This document shows positions 55,925 through 64,000 of a stretch of DNA of 64,000 nucleotides, one piece after another. The notes under the pieces are model-generated. The model had not been told where the DNA came from. It searched no databases and saw only the letters and a list, made by a program, of their open reading frames with translations. Made by a program: the position numbers and the translations under genes. Within the stretch, counting starts at the first letter, position 1. Each line of letters starts with the position of its first letter. Source of the DNA: Streptomyces iranensis (GTDB taxonomy: Bacteria > Actinomycetota > Actinomycetes > Streptomycetales > Streptomycetaceae); NCBI RefSeq assembly GCF_017874715.1, contig NZ_JAGGLR010000005.1, forward strand, positions 186,001-250,000. The letters are read 5' to 3'.

Positions 55925-55936
55925 TGTTGGCCAACA
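55925..55936. promoter_or_regulatory. TetR-type palindrome in promoter of DUF1330 operon
   Basis: TGTTGGCCAACA is a perfect 12-bp palindrome lying between a TTGCGT (55920) and a TATACG (55941) that could be -35 and -10 elements (15-nt spacing, short). The pattern is typical for a repressor operator, but no TetR gene is adjacent. Confidence 0.5.
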
Positions 55937-55973
55937 AGTTTATACGCTGCTCTTCATCCTGAGGGAGGTTTTG

Positions 55974-56351
55974 ATGATCGAAATGGATGAACGGGCCCTC
56001 GATGTGCTGCTGGCCGAGGACCCCGGCGGCCCCGTGGTGATGCTGAACCTGCTGCGGTTCCGTCCGGACGGTGGCCGCGAGAGTTACCAGCGCTACACGG
56101 AGGCGCTGGGCCAGGAGATCCACGCACGGTACGGATTGCGGGTGGAGTACCTGGGGGACGGGGGCCGGGCCTTGGTCGCCGAGGACGGGCAGGCATGGGA
56201 CGCGGTGCTCCTGGTGCGCTACCCCAGCCGCCAGGCGTTCGCCGACATGGCCCGTGACCCCGACTATCGGGCGGTGGCCCATCTCCGCTCCGAGGCGCTG
56301 GTGGAGTCGGTCCTTCAGCCGACCGTGCCGCTCCAGGGCGGTGTGGCCTGA
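55974..56351 (+). CDS. DUF1330 family protein
   Basis: A 125-residue protein with VVMLNLLRFRPDGGRESYQRY and AVLLVRYPSRQAFADM, the ferredoxin-like dimeric alpha/beta-barrel pattern of DUF1330. The function of the family is unknown. The ATG at 55974 follows GGGAGG, and the open frame upstream crosses the palindrome and is rejected as coding. The stop shares one base with the ATG of the alpha/beta hydrolase (TGATG), so the pair form an operon, probably for a small-molecule degradation step. Confidence 0.8.
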   Translation: MIEMDERALDVLLAEDPGGPVVMLNLLRFRPDGGRESYQRYTEALGQEIHARYGLRVEYLGDGGRALVAEDGQAWDAVLLVRYPSRQAFADMARDPDYRAVAHLRSEALVESVLQPTVPLQGGVA

Positions 56352-57118
56352 TGCCCGCGGTCTTCGTGCACGGCAATCCCGAGACGGCGGCCGTCTGGGA
56401 TCTCCTGCTCGCCGAGTTGGAGGCCGCCGGTACGGCTCCGGCCGACCTGATCCGGCTGTCCCCGCCCGGGTTCGGCGCGCCGCTGCCGGCCGGGTTCGGG
56501 GCGACCGTCCGGGAGTATCGCGACTGGCTGATCGGCGAGCTGACAGGTTTCGCCGAGCCCGTCGACCTGGTGGGCCACGACTGGGGCGGCGGACACGTCC
56601 TCAACGCGGTGATGAGCCGCCCGGACCTCGTACGCAGCTGGGTCAGCGACACGATCGGGGTCTACGATCCCGACTACGTCTGGCATGAGCTCGCCCAGCG
56701 ATGGCAGACCCCGGGAGTCGGCGAAGCCGATGTGGCCGCACGCTTCGGCGCGCCCCTCGATCAGCGGATCGCGACGCTCGTCGAGCGGGGGATGGGCGAG
56801 GCGGTGGCCGAGCGGGTCGCCCAGGGCCAGAACGAGGCGATGGGCCGGGCCGTGATCGCGCTCTACACCTCCGCCACGCGGCCGGTGATGGATGAACTCG
56901 GCCGGGACCTGGAGAACGCGGCCCGGCGGCCGGGGCTCGTGTTGCTCGCCACCGAGGACCACGTGGTCGGGACCGTCGAGCAGCGACGCCGCGGTGCGCG
57001 CCGGGCCGGTGCCCGGGTGGAGGTCCTGGACGGGCTGGGCCACTGGTGGATGACGCATGACCCGCGCCGTGGTGCCGAGGTGCTCACCCGCTTCTGGGCG
57101 TCCTTGGACCACGGGTAG
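56351..57118 (+). CDS. Alpha/beta hydrolase (dehalogenase/epoxide-hydrolase type)
   Basis: 255 residues. HGNP (7-10) is the oxyanion-hole motif and GHDWGG carries Asp77 as nucleophile, which separates it from serine esterases and places it with haloalkane dehalogenases and epoxide hydrolases. A C-terminal GLGHWWMTHD supplies the catalytic His. Homologues near DUF1330 genes are typically of unknown substrate. Coupled to the preceding gene by TGATG. I see no reason to link it to the polyketide. Confidence 0.85.
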   Translation: MPAVFVHGNPETAAVWDLLLAELEAAGTAPADLIRLSPPGFGAPLPAGFGATVREYRDWLIGELTGFAEPVDLVGHDWGGGHVLNAVMSRPDLVRSWVSDTIGVYDPDYVWHELAQRWQTPGVGEADVAARFGAPLDQRIATLVERGMGEAVAERVAQGQNEAMGRAVIALYTSATRPVMDELGRDLENAARRPGLVLLATEDHVVGTVEQRRRGARRAGARVEVLDGLGHWWMTHDPRRGAEVLTRFWASLDHG

Positions 57119-57564
57119 CGGCATGGACGCGGTGGGGGGCCTGCCGGTGAGGTTGGTGATCAGCTCGGTGCACCGGCGCTGGCCCATGATGACGCCGAGA
57201 GCCTGGTCGATGACGCTGCGGTGCGTCATGGCGTCTTGCAGCTGACCGGCGAATTCCTGGGTGTCGGCGATGCGCTGGGCCAGAGCGATGGCACCGGTCG
57301 CCTGAGCGGCGAGTGACAGGGGCCGTCGTCCTGGCCGTACTGCTTCTCGTCCAGCTCCGGTGCCGCGGTACCGGAGCTGACCACGGTCAGGGGCCGGCCG
57401 TCCCGCTGCGGCGTGAGGCCGGCGCCCTGGGCGCGGGACGATTCCAGGGACGCGTCGGCCGGTGTCTGCAGGAAGTCTTCGAGTGAGTCGGTATCCAGCA
57501 GCCACTGCGTGATGTCGCGGCCGTCGCGACCACCGCCTGACGTCGGTCTCGGACGACGCGGCAT
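57115..57564 (-). pseudogene. Broken GAF-ANTAR regulator
   Basis: On the minus strand the N-terminus (57564 downwards) reads DTDSLEDFLQTPADASLE through PELDEKQYGQDDGPC, the beginning of a GAF domain. About 70 residues of the usual GAF core are then missing and the frame changes. The other frame resumes at QATGAIALAQRIADTQEFAG and HRSVIDQALGVIMGQRRC, the start of an ANTAR RNA-binding domain. The homology ends there, and the frame runs into the 3' end of the hydrolase. It therefore has an internal deletion, a frameshift and a lost C-terminus. Confidence 0.75.
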
Positions 57565-57675
57565 GGCCTCTTACGCCCGCACGGGTACCACTTCGCGCAC
57601 CGTGGAACCCGTGCGCGAGCACCCCCGCACAGCAGCGGCCGGTGGGCAGGTATCGCGTTGCCGGAAGTGATCCGG

Positions 57676-58383
57676 ATGGCTACGTTCGGCCCCATGGCTG
57701 ACGATGAAGGCACACGCGCGGCACGGTTGGTGGATGCCCAGGCCAAGGCCGTGCGGCTCTTCGCGGAGATCGAGGAGCGCGGGCTGGTGGCGCCCGGGGT
57801 GGAGGAGCGGGCGGTCAGCGACCGGATCCGGGACCTGGCGAACGAGATGTTCGGTACGACCCGGCACTGGCACAAGCGGATCGTGCGCTCGGGGCCGAAC
57901 ACCCTCCTGCCGTACCGGGAGAATCCGCCGGACCGGGTGATCGGTACGGATGACATCGCGTTCGCCGACTTCGGGCCGATCTTCGAAGAGTACGAGGCCG
58001 ACTTCGGAAGGACGTTCGTCCTCGGCGATGACCCGGTCAAGCACCGGCTGCGGGACGATCTGCCCAGGGTGTTCGCCGCGGGGAAGGCCTTCTTCGAGGG
58101 CGACCCGGAGATCATCGGCGAGCGGCTGCACGCCGAGGTCGGCCGCCTGGCCGCCGAGGCCGGCTGGGAGCTGGGCGGCTGGCACGCGGGGCACCTGGTC
58201 GGGGAGTTCCCGCACGAGACCATCGACGGCGCGGACATGGAGTCGTACATCACGCCTGCCAACGGCACACCGCTGCGGCGCATCGACAAGACCGGGCGCC
58301 GCTGCCACTGGATCCTGGAGATCCACCTCATCGACCGGGAGCGGGGGTTCGGCGGATTCCACGAGGAACTGCTCACCTTGTGA
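57676..58383 (+). CDS. M24-family metallopeptidase (aminopeptidase P-like)
   Basis: A 235-residue protein matching the catalytic pita-bread fold of M24 peptidases. Candidate metal ligands in order are Asp in IAFADFGP, Asp in YEADFGRTF, His in WHAGHLVGEF, Glu in ILEIHLID and Glu in GFHEELL. It lacks the N-terminal domain of full aminopeptidase P, which is normal for short actinomycete members. Start ATG at 57676 (GGAAG nearby) or 57694. Stands alone, convergent with the MFS gene. Confidence 0.85.
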   Translation: MATFGPMADDEGTRAARLVDAQAKAVRLFAEIEERGLVAPGVEERAVSDRIRDLANEMFGTTRHWHKRIVRSGPNTLLPYRENPPDRVIGTDDIAFADFGPIFEEYEADFGRTFVLGDDPVKHRLRDDLPRVFAAGKAFFEGDPEIIGERLHAEVGRLAAEAGWELGGWHAGHLVGEFPHETIDGADMESYITPANGTPLRRIDKTGRRCHWILEIHLIDRERGFGGFHEELLTL

Positions 58384-58435
58384 TCGGTCCCCGGCGGCGC
58401 GCCGATCGTCCCCGTTACGCACCGGCCCACAGCCG

Positions 58436-59899
58436 TTATGCACCGGCCTTCGCGGCGCGCGTGGCTCTGTGCGCCGCCGCCGCGGCGAGCGAGGAGAGCG
58501 CCGCGGAGGCGAGCAGGACCGCCTCGAGCGCTCGCGCCGCGTGGGGGAGCGAATGGCTCTGGGCCAGGGCCAGGTATCCGCTGCCCAGGACCGCGACGCC
58601 GAGTGCCCCGCACAGCTGGCCGTTGGTGCTGATGACGCCGGAGAGGTCGGCGGCGTAGCGGTTGGGCAGGGTGAACGTCATGAGGCTGATGAGGGAGTTG
58701 GAGCTGATGCCGAGCCCGAGTCCGCCGACGCCCAGCAGCGCGAACAGCATCGGTCCGGTGCGGTGGCCGGTCAGGAGGTAGACGCACACCGAGGTGTAGG
58801 CGACCGCGAGGACGAGGCAGCCCAGCGCGGGGATCGACCTGCTGCTCTGCGGTAGGCGGGCCAGGAGGGGACCGGCGGTGCCGAACGCGGCGACCCACGA
58901 GACCATCGCCATCCCGGCGTACGCGGGTCCGCGTCCGAGGCCGTCCTGGAGGTAGAGCGCCAGCACGAACAGCAGTGCGCAGTAGGTCATGGTGGTCACC
59001 CCGTGTGCCACGAGGGACCAGCGCACGGCCGGTTCCCGGACCACCCGCTCGGCGATCAGCGGCCGTCCTCCGGCGGCGGACAGCCGCCGCTGGCCCCGTC
59101 CGAACACCACGAACACCGGCACACTCGCCCCGAGACACAGCCATGTCCAGACCGGCCACCCGCGATCCATGCCGAGCATCAGCGGCACGATGAGCAGCAT
59201 GACGGCCATCGACAGGACCAGCATGCCCCGCAGGTCGAGCTGTCGCGTCCGGCCAGAGGTGTCGTCGGCGGGCATCAAGCGCAGCGCCGCCCCGATGAGC
59301 AGCAGCCCCAGCGGGACGTTGATCAGGAAGATGGGGCGCCAGCCCATTCCGTGGATGTCGGCCGCGATCATCACGCCACCGAGACTCTGCCCCACGACGG
59401 CGCCGCCGGACAGGGCGATGGCGTAGTAGCCCATGGCCCGGATCCGGTCCCGGCCGGCGAAGTGCAACTGGATGCCACTGAGCACTTGGGGAACCATCAG
59501 CGCGCTTCCCGAGCCCTGGACGACCCTGGCGACGATCAGCACGACGGGGTCCGAGGCGGCGGCGCAGGCGAGCGAGGCCGCCGTGAACACGGCCATCCCC
59601 AGTATGAAGACGCGGCGGTGGCCGTGCGACGCTCCCAGCCGCGCCCCGGTGACGAGCAGCACCGCGAAGGCGACCACATAGCCCGAGATCACGAGACCGG
59701 CCTCACCACCGGAGGCACCGAGATCGGCTTGGATGGACGGCACCGCGACGTTGGCGATGGCGGTGTCCACGTTGGCGATGCACTGCGCGGCCAGCAACAC
59801 CGCCAGCAGCGGCCAGGGCCGGGCCCCTTGCGACGGAGTCCCGGGAAGAGGGGCCCGATCCGGTACGGCTTCGGGCCGTGGCGCGGCAGAACGACGCAT
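58436..59899 (-). CDS. MFS transporter, DHA2 (14-TMS) family
   Basis: A 487-residue permease with about 14 hydrophobic segments. It has NVDTAIANVAVPSIQADLG in the first helix/loop, the usual DHA2 motif D1 region, then GARLGASHGHRR and VVQGSGSALMVPQVL (motif C-like). DHA2 proteins use the proton gradient to export drugs and antibiotics. It is 7 kb beyond the last PKS-linked gene and has no neighbouring TetR gene, so it could serve the polyketide but need not. The gene is complete; the interval 59900-60012 upstream holds no other gene. Confidence 0.9.
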   Translation of the reverse strand: MRRSAAPRPEAVPDRAPLPGTPSQGARPWPLLAVLLAAQCIANVDTAIANVAVPSIQADLGASGGEAGLVISGYVVAFAVLLVTGARLGASHGHRRVFILGMAVFTAASLACAAASDPVVLIVARVVQGSGSALMVPQVLSGIQLHFAGRDRIRAMGYYAIALSGGAVVGQSLGGVMIAADIHGMGWRPIFLINVPLGLLLIGAALRLMPADDTSGRTRQLDLRGMLVLSMAVMLLIVPLMLGMDRGWPVWTWLCLGASVPVFVVFGRGQRRLSAAGGRPLIAERVVREPAVRWSLVAHGVTTMTYCALLFVLALYLQDGLGRGPAYAGMAMVSWVAAFGTAGPLLARLPQSSRSIPALGCLVLAVAYTSVCVYLLTGHRTGPMLFALLGVGGLGLGISSNSLISLMTFTLPNRYAADLSGVISTNGQLCGALGVAVLGSGYLALAQSHSLPHAARALEAVLLASAALSSLAAAAAHRATRAAKAGA

Positions 59900-60012
59900 A
59901 TTGACGAGACCGTCCTCACTGGTCGGCTGCCGACCATCCTGGGCGAACGGCCACCGTGGTGCTGGCGGGATTCGGACGCGGCGCTGCGGGCCGTCAGTTC
60001 ACTGCTCGGGCG

Positions 60013-62358
60013 TCAGCGGCGTGGTGCCGGACGCCGGCCCGGTGGCTGGGCGGGCTCGGGGAGGGCGGTGGGCGGGTCGAGCGGGCGGGTCTGCGGGGCG
60101 TCCTTGGAGAGGGTGATGACCTCGCCGCCGTGGCTGATCCGGACGGGGTCGCCGTGCCGCAACGCATAGGTGACCTGCGAGCCCGTGATGTCGACCCGCA
60201 GACAGCTCTGCCGGACCCGCAGCGAGAAGGCCAGCCGGTGGAGGCTCTCGGGAAGCCGGGGCGCGAAGTACAGGACGTCCCCGTGGTCGCGCAGGCCGCC
60301 GAAACCGGCGACCAGTCCGACCCAGGTGCCTGCCAGGGAGGCGATGTGCAGCCCGTCGCGGGTGTTCTTCTCCAGATCGGCCAGGTCCATCAGCGCGGCC
60401 TCGCCCAAGTAGTCGTAGGCCAGGCGCAGATGGCCCACTTCGGCGGCCATCACACACTGCACACAGGCCGACAGCGAGGAGTCCCGGACGGTCAGCGGCT
60501 CGTAGTAGGCGAAGTTCCGCGCCTTCTGGTCGGGTTCGAAGGCATCGCCGCACAGGAACATCGCCAGCACCAGGTCCGCCTGTTTGACCACCTGTTTCCG
60601 GTACAGGTCGAAGTACGGGAAGTGCAGCATCAGCGGATAGTGCTCGGGTGGCGTGCCCTTGAAGTCCCATACGTCGAGCCCGGTGTAGCCCGCCGACTGC
60701 TCATGGAGGCCCAGCGCGTCGACGTACGGCACGGACATCGCCCTGGCGGCGTCGCGCCATGCGGCGGCCTCCGCCTCGTCGACACCGAGCGCCGCGGCCT
60801 CCGCCGCGTGGCGCTCGGCCACGTCGGCGGCGGCCCGCAGATTCGCGCGGGCCATGAGGTTGGTGTACGCGTTGTCGTTCGCGAGCGCGCTGTACTCGTC
60901 GGGGCCGGTGACGCCGTCGATGTGGAAGCGGCCCCCGGAGTCGTGATGGCCGAGGGAATGCCACAGCCGGGCCGTCTCCACCAGCAGCTCCACCCCGGTC
61001 CGCCGCTCGAAGTCGGTGTCGCCGGAGGCCCGGACGTAGCGCACGACGGCCGCCGCGATATCCGCGTTGATGTGGAAGGCCGCGGTGCCGGCCGGCCAGT
61101 ACCCGGAGCACTCCGCGCCGTCGATCGTGCGCCACGGAAAGGCCGCACCCCGCAGTCCGAGCTGCCGGGCGCGCTCGCGCGCCGCGGGCAGGGTGTTCTG
61201 CCGCCAGTGCAGGGCCTCGGCGACGCAGTTCGGCGAGGTGTAGGTGAGCAGCGGCAGCACGAACGCCTCGGTGTCCCAGAAGGCGTGTCCGTCGTAGCCG
61301 GAGCCGGTCAGGCCCTTGGCCGGGATCGCCCGCTGTTCGGCCCGGGTGCCCGCCTGGAGTACGTGGAAGAGGGCGAAGCGCACGGCCTGCTGGATCTCCG
61401 CGTCCCCGTCGACCTCGATGTCGGAGTGGTGCCAGAAGCCGTCGAGGAACTCGCGCTGCTGATCGGCCAGGCCCTGCCAGCCGGTGTTGCGCGCACCGCT
61501 GAGCGCGGCCTCGACCTGGTCCCGGACGGCCGGCAGCGAGCGGAATCCGGACCAGCCGTACGCCACGAACTTCTCGACCCGCAGCCGCTCGCCGGGGTCG
61601 AGCACCGCGGTGACGGTCACGCGGCCCACGTCGTCCGTGCTCTCGCTGGAGGTACGGGTGGATCCGGGGCCCCGCACCACATGGTCGGCGGCGGCCGCGA
61701 CCCGCTGCCCGCTCGCCGCCGTACGGTGCACCAGGCGCAGCCGCAGGTCGAGCGCGAAGTTCTCCTCGGGCAGCAGACATGACTCCAGGGCGGCGCCGAC
61801 CCGGGGATCGCCGCTGAGCGTGGGCAGTTGCTCATTGGCGACGAGCTCCGACTGCACGACCACGTTCGTCCGGTCGTCCAGCGGCTCCACTTCGTAGGCG
61901 ACCGCGGCGATGGCGCGCTGGCTGAAGGAGATCATCCTGGTGGAGCGCACCCGTACCGCCTTGCCGACCGGCGAGATCCACTCGCAGACGCGGTGGAGCA
62001 GTCCGGTACGCAGATCGAGCACCCGCTCATGGGAGCGCAACCGCCCGTAGCGCAGGTCGAACGGTTCGTCGTCGACCAGCAGCCGGATGAGCTTGCCGTT
62101 GGTCACGTTGATGACCGTCTGGCCGGACTCGGGAAATCCGTATCCGCCCTCCGCGTACGGCAGCGGATGCTGCTCGTGCACACCGTTGAGATAGCTGCCG
62201 GGCAGGGCGTGCGGCTCGCCCTCGTCGAGGTTGCCGCGCCAGCCGACATGCCCGTTGGACACGGAGAAGACGGATTCGCTCTGGGCCAGTACGTCCAGGT
62301 TGAGCTCGGTCTCGCGCAGACACCAGGGCTCGACGGCATAGGCATGATGGCTGATCAC
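60013..62358 (-). CDS. GH65 family phosphorylase (maltose/kojibiose/trehalose type)
   Basis: 781 residues, normal length for glycoside hydrolase family 65. The N-terminal beta-sandwich begins AYAVEPWCLRETELNLD and SVFSVSNGHVGWRGNLDEG. The (alpha/alpha)6 barrel has HAFWDTEAFVLPLLTY and GVTGPDEYS with Glu488 as the expected acid. KQADLVLAMF and the phosphate-site region near the C-terminus follow. These enzymes reversibly split alpha-glucobioses to beta-glucose 1-phosphate. The usual partner, beta-phosphoglucomutase, is absent; only a 22-codon frame overlaps the GTG start. Substrate specificity cannot be read by eye. Confidence 0.92.
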   Translation of the reverse strand: MISHHAYAVEPWCLRETELNLDVLAQSESVFSVSNGHVGWRGNLDEGEPHALPGSYLNGVHEQHPLPYAEGGYGFPESGQTVINVTNGKLIRLLVDDEPFDLRYGRLRSHERVLDLRTGLLHRVCEWISPVGKAVRVRSTRMISFSQRAIAAVAYEVEPLDDRTNVVVQSELVANEQLPTLSGDPRVGAALESCLLPEENFALDLRLRLVHRTAASGQRVAAAADHVVRGPGSTRTSSESTDDVGRVTVTAVLDPGERLRVEKFVAYGWSGFRSLPAVRDQVEAALSGARNTGWQGLADQQREFLDGFWHHSDIEVDGDAEIQQAVRFALFHVLQAGTRAEQRAIPAKGLTGSGYDGHAFWDTEAFVLPLLTYTSPNCVAEALHWRQNTLPAARERARQLGLRGAAFPWRTIDGAECSGYWPAGTAAFHINADIAAAVVRYVRASGDTDFERRTGVELLVETARLWHSLGHHDSGGRFHIDGVTGPDEYSALANDNAYTNLMARANLRAAADVAERHAAEAAALGVDEAEAAAWRDAARAMSVPYVDALGLHEQSAGYTGLDVWDFKGTPPEHYPLMLHFPYFDLYRKQVVKQADLVLAMFLCGDAFEPDQKARNFAYYEPLTVRDSSLSACVQCVMAAEVGHLRLAYDYLGEAALMDLADLEKNTRDGLHIASLAGTWVGLVAGFGGLRDHGDVLYFAPRLPESLHRLAFSLRVRQSCLRVDITGSQVTYALRHGDPVRISHGGEVITLSKDAPQTRPLDPPTALPEPAQPPGRRPAPRR

Positions 62359-62423
62359 TTGCGATCCTCCAGCAGCTCGTAGAGGTCCGATGCCACGCCG
62401 CGCGCTGTGTCCGGGATGCCCAA
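62355..62423 (-). pseudogene. Short frame before GH65, possible phosphoglucomutase remnant
   Basis: A 22-codon frame (TTG start, GCGAAG upstream) ends SDLYELLEDRK and its TGA overlaps the GH65 GTG. HAD-type beta-phosphoglucomutases that precede GH65 genes often end similarly (DLAELL plus a charged tail), so this may be the last vestige of that gene kept for translational coupling. A chance leader frame is equally possible. Confidence 0.25.
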
Positions 62424-62454
62424 CTTCGCCGTATTGACGATTCTACCGGCGAAA

Positions 62455-63372
62455 TCACCCGCGCGCCGTGGCGGGCTGCCCCATGGCGTCGGACTCATCC
62501 CGGCTCGGGTCGAGGCACTGGGCGAGGCAGCGAGTGTGGGACAGCCCGAGGATTCCGTAGAGGAGCACACCCAATCCCATCAGTGCCGGTACGAGCCAGA
62601 ATCCGGCGCGGGGCTGCTCTCCGTAGAGCGTCACACCGAGACAGAAACTCACCGAGGCGTCGCCCAGCGTCAGAGCGGGCTGCGAGCCGATGAGCGGGCC
62701 CCCTTGCATGGCCACGCCGAGCAGGAACAGCGAAAAGGCGCCGACGGCCGCGAAGCCGTACGTCTGCCATGCGGTGAAGAAGGCGACGGCGCCCTGAGCG
62801 GAGAGGATGTTCATGGCCGACTTCACCAATGCCGCGGTGACGGCGTTTCCGATGGCCGCCGCCGCCGCGAGCGAGGCCGCACGCATCAGACCGGCGGGGC
62901 GCCGCAGACCGGTGAGCACGAGGGCGGCCCCGATCCCTCCGGTGACCGCGAGCGCGGGCAGCCACCAGATCCCGGGCACCTGTTCGCGCCCTCCGGTGGG
63001 AGCCAGCGAGAGGAGGACCAGCGCCAGTCCGGCGACGATGCAGACCACACAGAGCCATGCCTTCCGTGACAGCCCGACATGAAAGACCATTCCTCCGATC
63101 ACCAGGGCGAGGGGGAGTTCAAGAATGAAAATGGGCTGTACGGCGGCCAGTGATCCGGTGGCCAGAGCGAGCGCTTGAAAGAGGGCGGCGAAGACGACGC
63201 CGAGCATTCCGCCGAACCAGACGGGAGTGTGCACAAGGTCGCGGATCAGCCCGAGGCGCAATGACCGTGACGCGGGAACGGTGAGCGCCGCGCGCCGCTG
63301 CAATACCGTTCCGAGCGCATTGCTGGCGGCCGCGAGCAGAGCGAACATGATCGACAGTGCGATCGTCACCAT
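62455..63372 (-). CDS. DMT/EamA-like membrane transporter
   Basis: A 305-residue protein with nine to ten hydrophobic segments arranged as two similar halves, beginning ALSIMFALLAAASNALGTVLQ and containing FILELPLALVIGG and TLGDASVSFCLGVTLYGE, the pattern of the drug/metabolite transporter superfamily found widely in actinomycetes. The substrate is unknown. ATG at 63372 follows GGGAGTGG; the open frame extends upstream but that part is hydrophilic and repetitive. A hydrophilic C-terminal tail of about 25 residues follows the last helix. Confidence 0.85.
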   Translation of the reverse strand: MVTIALSIMFALLAAASNALGTVLQRRAALTVPASRSLRLGLIRDLVHTPVWFGGMLGVVFAALFQALALATGSLAAVQPIFILELPLALVIGGMVFHVGLSRKAWLCVVCIVAGLALVLLSLAPTGGREQVPGIWWLPALAVTGGIGAALVLTGLRRPAGLMRAASLAAAAAIGNAVTAALVKSAMNILSAQGAVAFFTAWQTYGFAAVGAFSLFLLGVAMQGGPLIGSQPALTLGDASVSFCLGVTLYGEQPRAGFWLVPALMGLGVLLYGILGLSHTRCLAQCLDPSRDESDAMGQPATARG

Positions 63373-63434
63373 GGGCACCACTCCCGGGTACGCGCTTCTT
63401 CGTCGCGGTGCGCTCCCTCGGCCCTTCGGCCAGG

Positions 63435-64000
63435 TTACGCCTCCTGGGGGAGCGCGTGGATGGCGCGCGGCGTGGTCACGAACGGCGTGGTCATGAATGG
63501 CGTGGTCACGAACGGCGTGGTCGTGAACGGCGCGGTCATGAGCTCCGAATGTTTGCTCTCGAGGTGGGAGAGACGGTCGAGCAGAACGCCCTCGCGCAAG
63601 GCCCATGGGCAGATGGTGAGCCGTTTCACCGCCATGACCTCCATGGCGGCCTCCGCGACGATGGCACCGGCCAGGCTTTGACGCGCCCTGGAGGCGGAGA
63701 TTCCGCGCAGCTTCGCTCGCTGCCGGTCCGTCTTGCCCGCGAGCCGTGACACCCAGGGCACCAGCTCCTTACGGCTGAGACTGTGGACCGTGGGCCGACC
63801 GCTGCCGGGCTGTGGGGTTCCGGCGAGGCGGGCCAGCTGGGCGAACGTCCTGGACGTGGCGACGCAGGAGAGGGGCGCGGGCTGTGCGCGCAGTTCGGCG
63901 GTGCTCTGGCCCAGGGTGGCGCGTACGTGCCGGCGCAACGCCTTGACGTCCCGCTTCTTCACCGGCGTGGCATCGGGCAGATGGTGGCGGGTGAGCCGGT
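63435..64000 (-). CDS. ppx: Ppx/GppA exopolyphosphatase, C-terminal part
   Basis: The open frame runs off the window end, so the start lies beyond 64000. The visible part reads HHLPDATPVKKRDVKALRRH, LVPWVSRLAGKTDRQRAKLR, ISASRARQSLAGAIVAEAAM and LTICPWALREGVLLDRL, the C-terminal portion of Streptomyces Ppx/GppA phosphatases acting on polyphosphate or (p)ppGpp. After the usual end near HLESKH, it carries an extra tail of PF(V/M)TT repeats from a 15-bp tandem repeat. Confidence 0.88.
   Translation of the reverse strand, partial: RLTRHHLPDATPVKKRDVKALRRHVRATLGQSTAELRAQPAPLSCVATSRTFAQLARLAGTPQPGSGRPTVHSLSRKELVPWVSRLAGKTDRQRAKLRGISASRARQSLAGAIVAEAAMEVMAVKRLTICPWALREGVLLDRLSHLESKHSELMTAPFTTTPFVTTPFMTTPFVTTPRAIHALPQEA
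63469..63543. repeat. 15-bp tandem repeat in ppx 3' end
   Basis: Five copies of GGCGTGGTCACGAAC-like units (63469, 63484, 63499, 63514, 63529) with few changes. Read on the minus strand they encode a Thr-Thr-Pro-Phe repeat beyond the conserved phosphatase end. Confidence 0.88.

Noticed and set aside
56351..57118. Alpha/beta hydrolase as a type II thioesterase of the PKS
   Set aside because: Its nucleophile is Asp (GHDWGG), not Ser, and it is coupled to a DUF1330 gene outside the cluster.
58436..59899. MFS transporter as the dedicated polyketide exporter
   Set aside because: It is 7 kb beyond the cluster with unrelated genes between; DHA2 exporters are common, so the link is not supported.

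Overview
The window looks like chromosomal DNA of a Streptomyces or close relative. The coding bias is extremely GC-rich, genes start with ATG or GTG behind AGGAGG-like sites, rare TTA codons are present, and the flanks carry typical actinomycete genes (GAF/SpoIIE phosphatase, paired CrcB proteins, a GAF-ANTAR remnant, Ppx/GppA). About 48 kb of the 64 kb is one modular type I polyketide synthase (PKS) cluster.

Left edge (1-1746): a graveyard of degenerate mobile and secreted-protein genes, namely a serine recombinase fragment, an internally deleted DDE transposase and the N-terminus of an RHS-family protein. This marks a plausible left boundary of the cluster. Next (1747-5158, minus strand) comes a tightly overlapping four-gene operon for methoxymalonyl-ACP: FkbK-like hydroxyacyl-CoA dehydrogenase, FkbJ-like ACP, FkbI-like acyl-CoA dehydrogenase and FkbH-like HAD protein. 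The fifth enzyme of that pathway, the FkbG-like O-methyltransferase, lies 45 kb away at the far end of the PKS (50661-51329).

PKS genes (5536-50611, plus strand) are six open frames called A to F here in map order, plus a small NTF2/SnoaL-like gene between B and C. B ends in a thioesterase and C begins with a KSQ loading domain, so the working order is inferred as C-D-E-F-A-B. Loading is KSQ-(AT lost)-ACP. Module 1 is KS-AT(malonyl)-DH-KR-ACP. Module 2 is KS-AT(FASH type)-DH-KR-ACP. Module 3 is KS-AT(methylmalonyl)-KR-ACP. Module 4 is KS-AT(FAAH type)-DH-ER-KR-ACP. Modules 5 and 6 are each KS-AT(malonyl)-DH-KR-ACP. Module 7 is KS-AT(FAAH type)-KR-ACP. Module 8 is KS-AT(malonyl)-KR-ACP-TE. The predicted nonaketide acid would carry OH at C3, C5 and C13, a C6-C9 diene, a C14-C17 diene and a methyl at C12, with methoxy or alkyl branches at C4, C10 and C14. 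I cannot match it to a known compound. The spacing of the two dienes would allow decalin formation, and the NTF2-like protein is a candidate cyclase.

The most unusual points are the loading module whose acyltransferase has been cut out while both flanking linkers remain, the translationally coupled NTF2-fold protein with an acidic repeat tail, TTA (bldA-dependent) codons in one PKS gene and one methoxymalonyl gene, and a perfectly phased 22-bp triple repeat in the divergent promoter region. No cytochrome P450, glycosyltransferase or pathway regulator is visible in the window.

Right flank (51526-64000) is ordinary accessory and housekeeping DNA: a divergent NmrA-like oxidoreductase/HxlR pair, a crcB-DUF190-crcB fluoride operon with a possible fluoride riboswitch, a GAF/PP2C phosphatase, a DUF1330/alpha-beta-hydrolase pair, a broken GAF-ANTAR gene, an M24 peptidase, an MFS exporter, a GH65 phosphorylase, a DMT-type permease and the 3' part of a Ppx/GppA gene running off the end.
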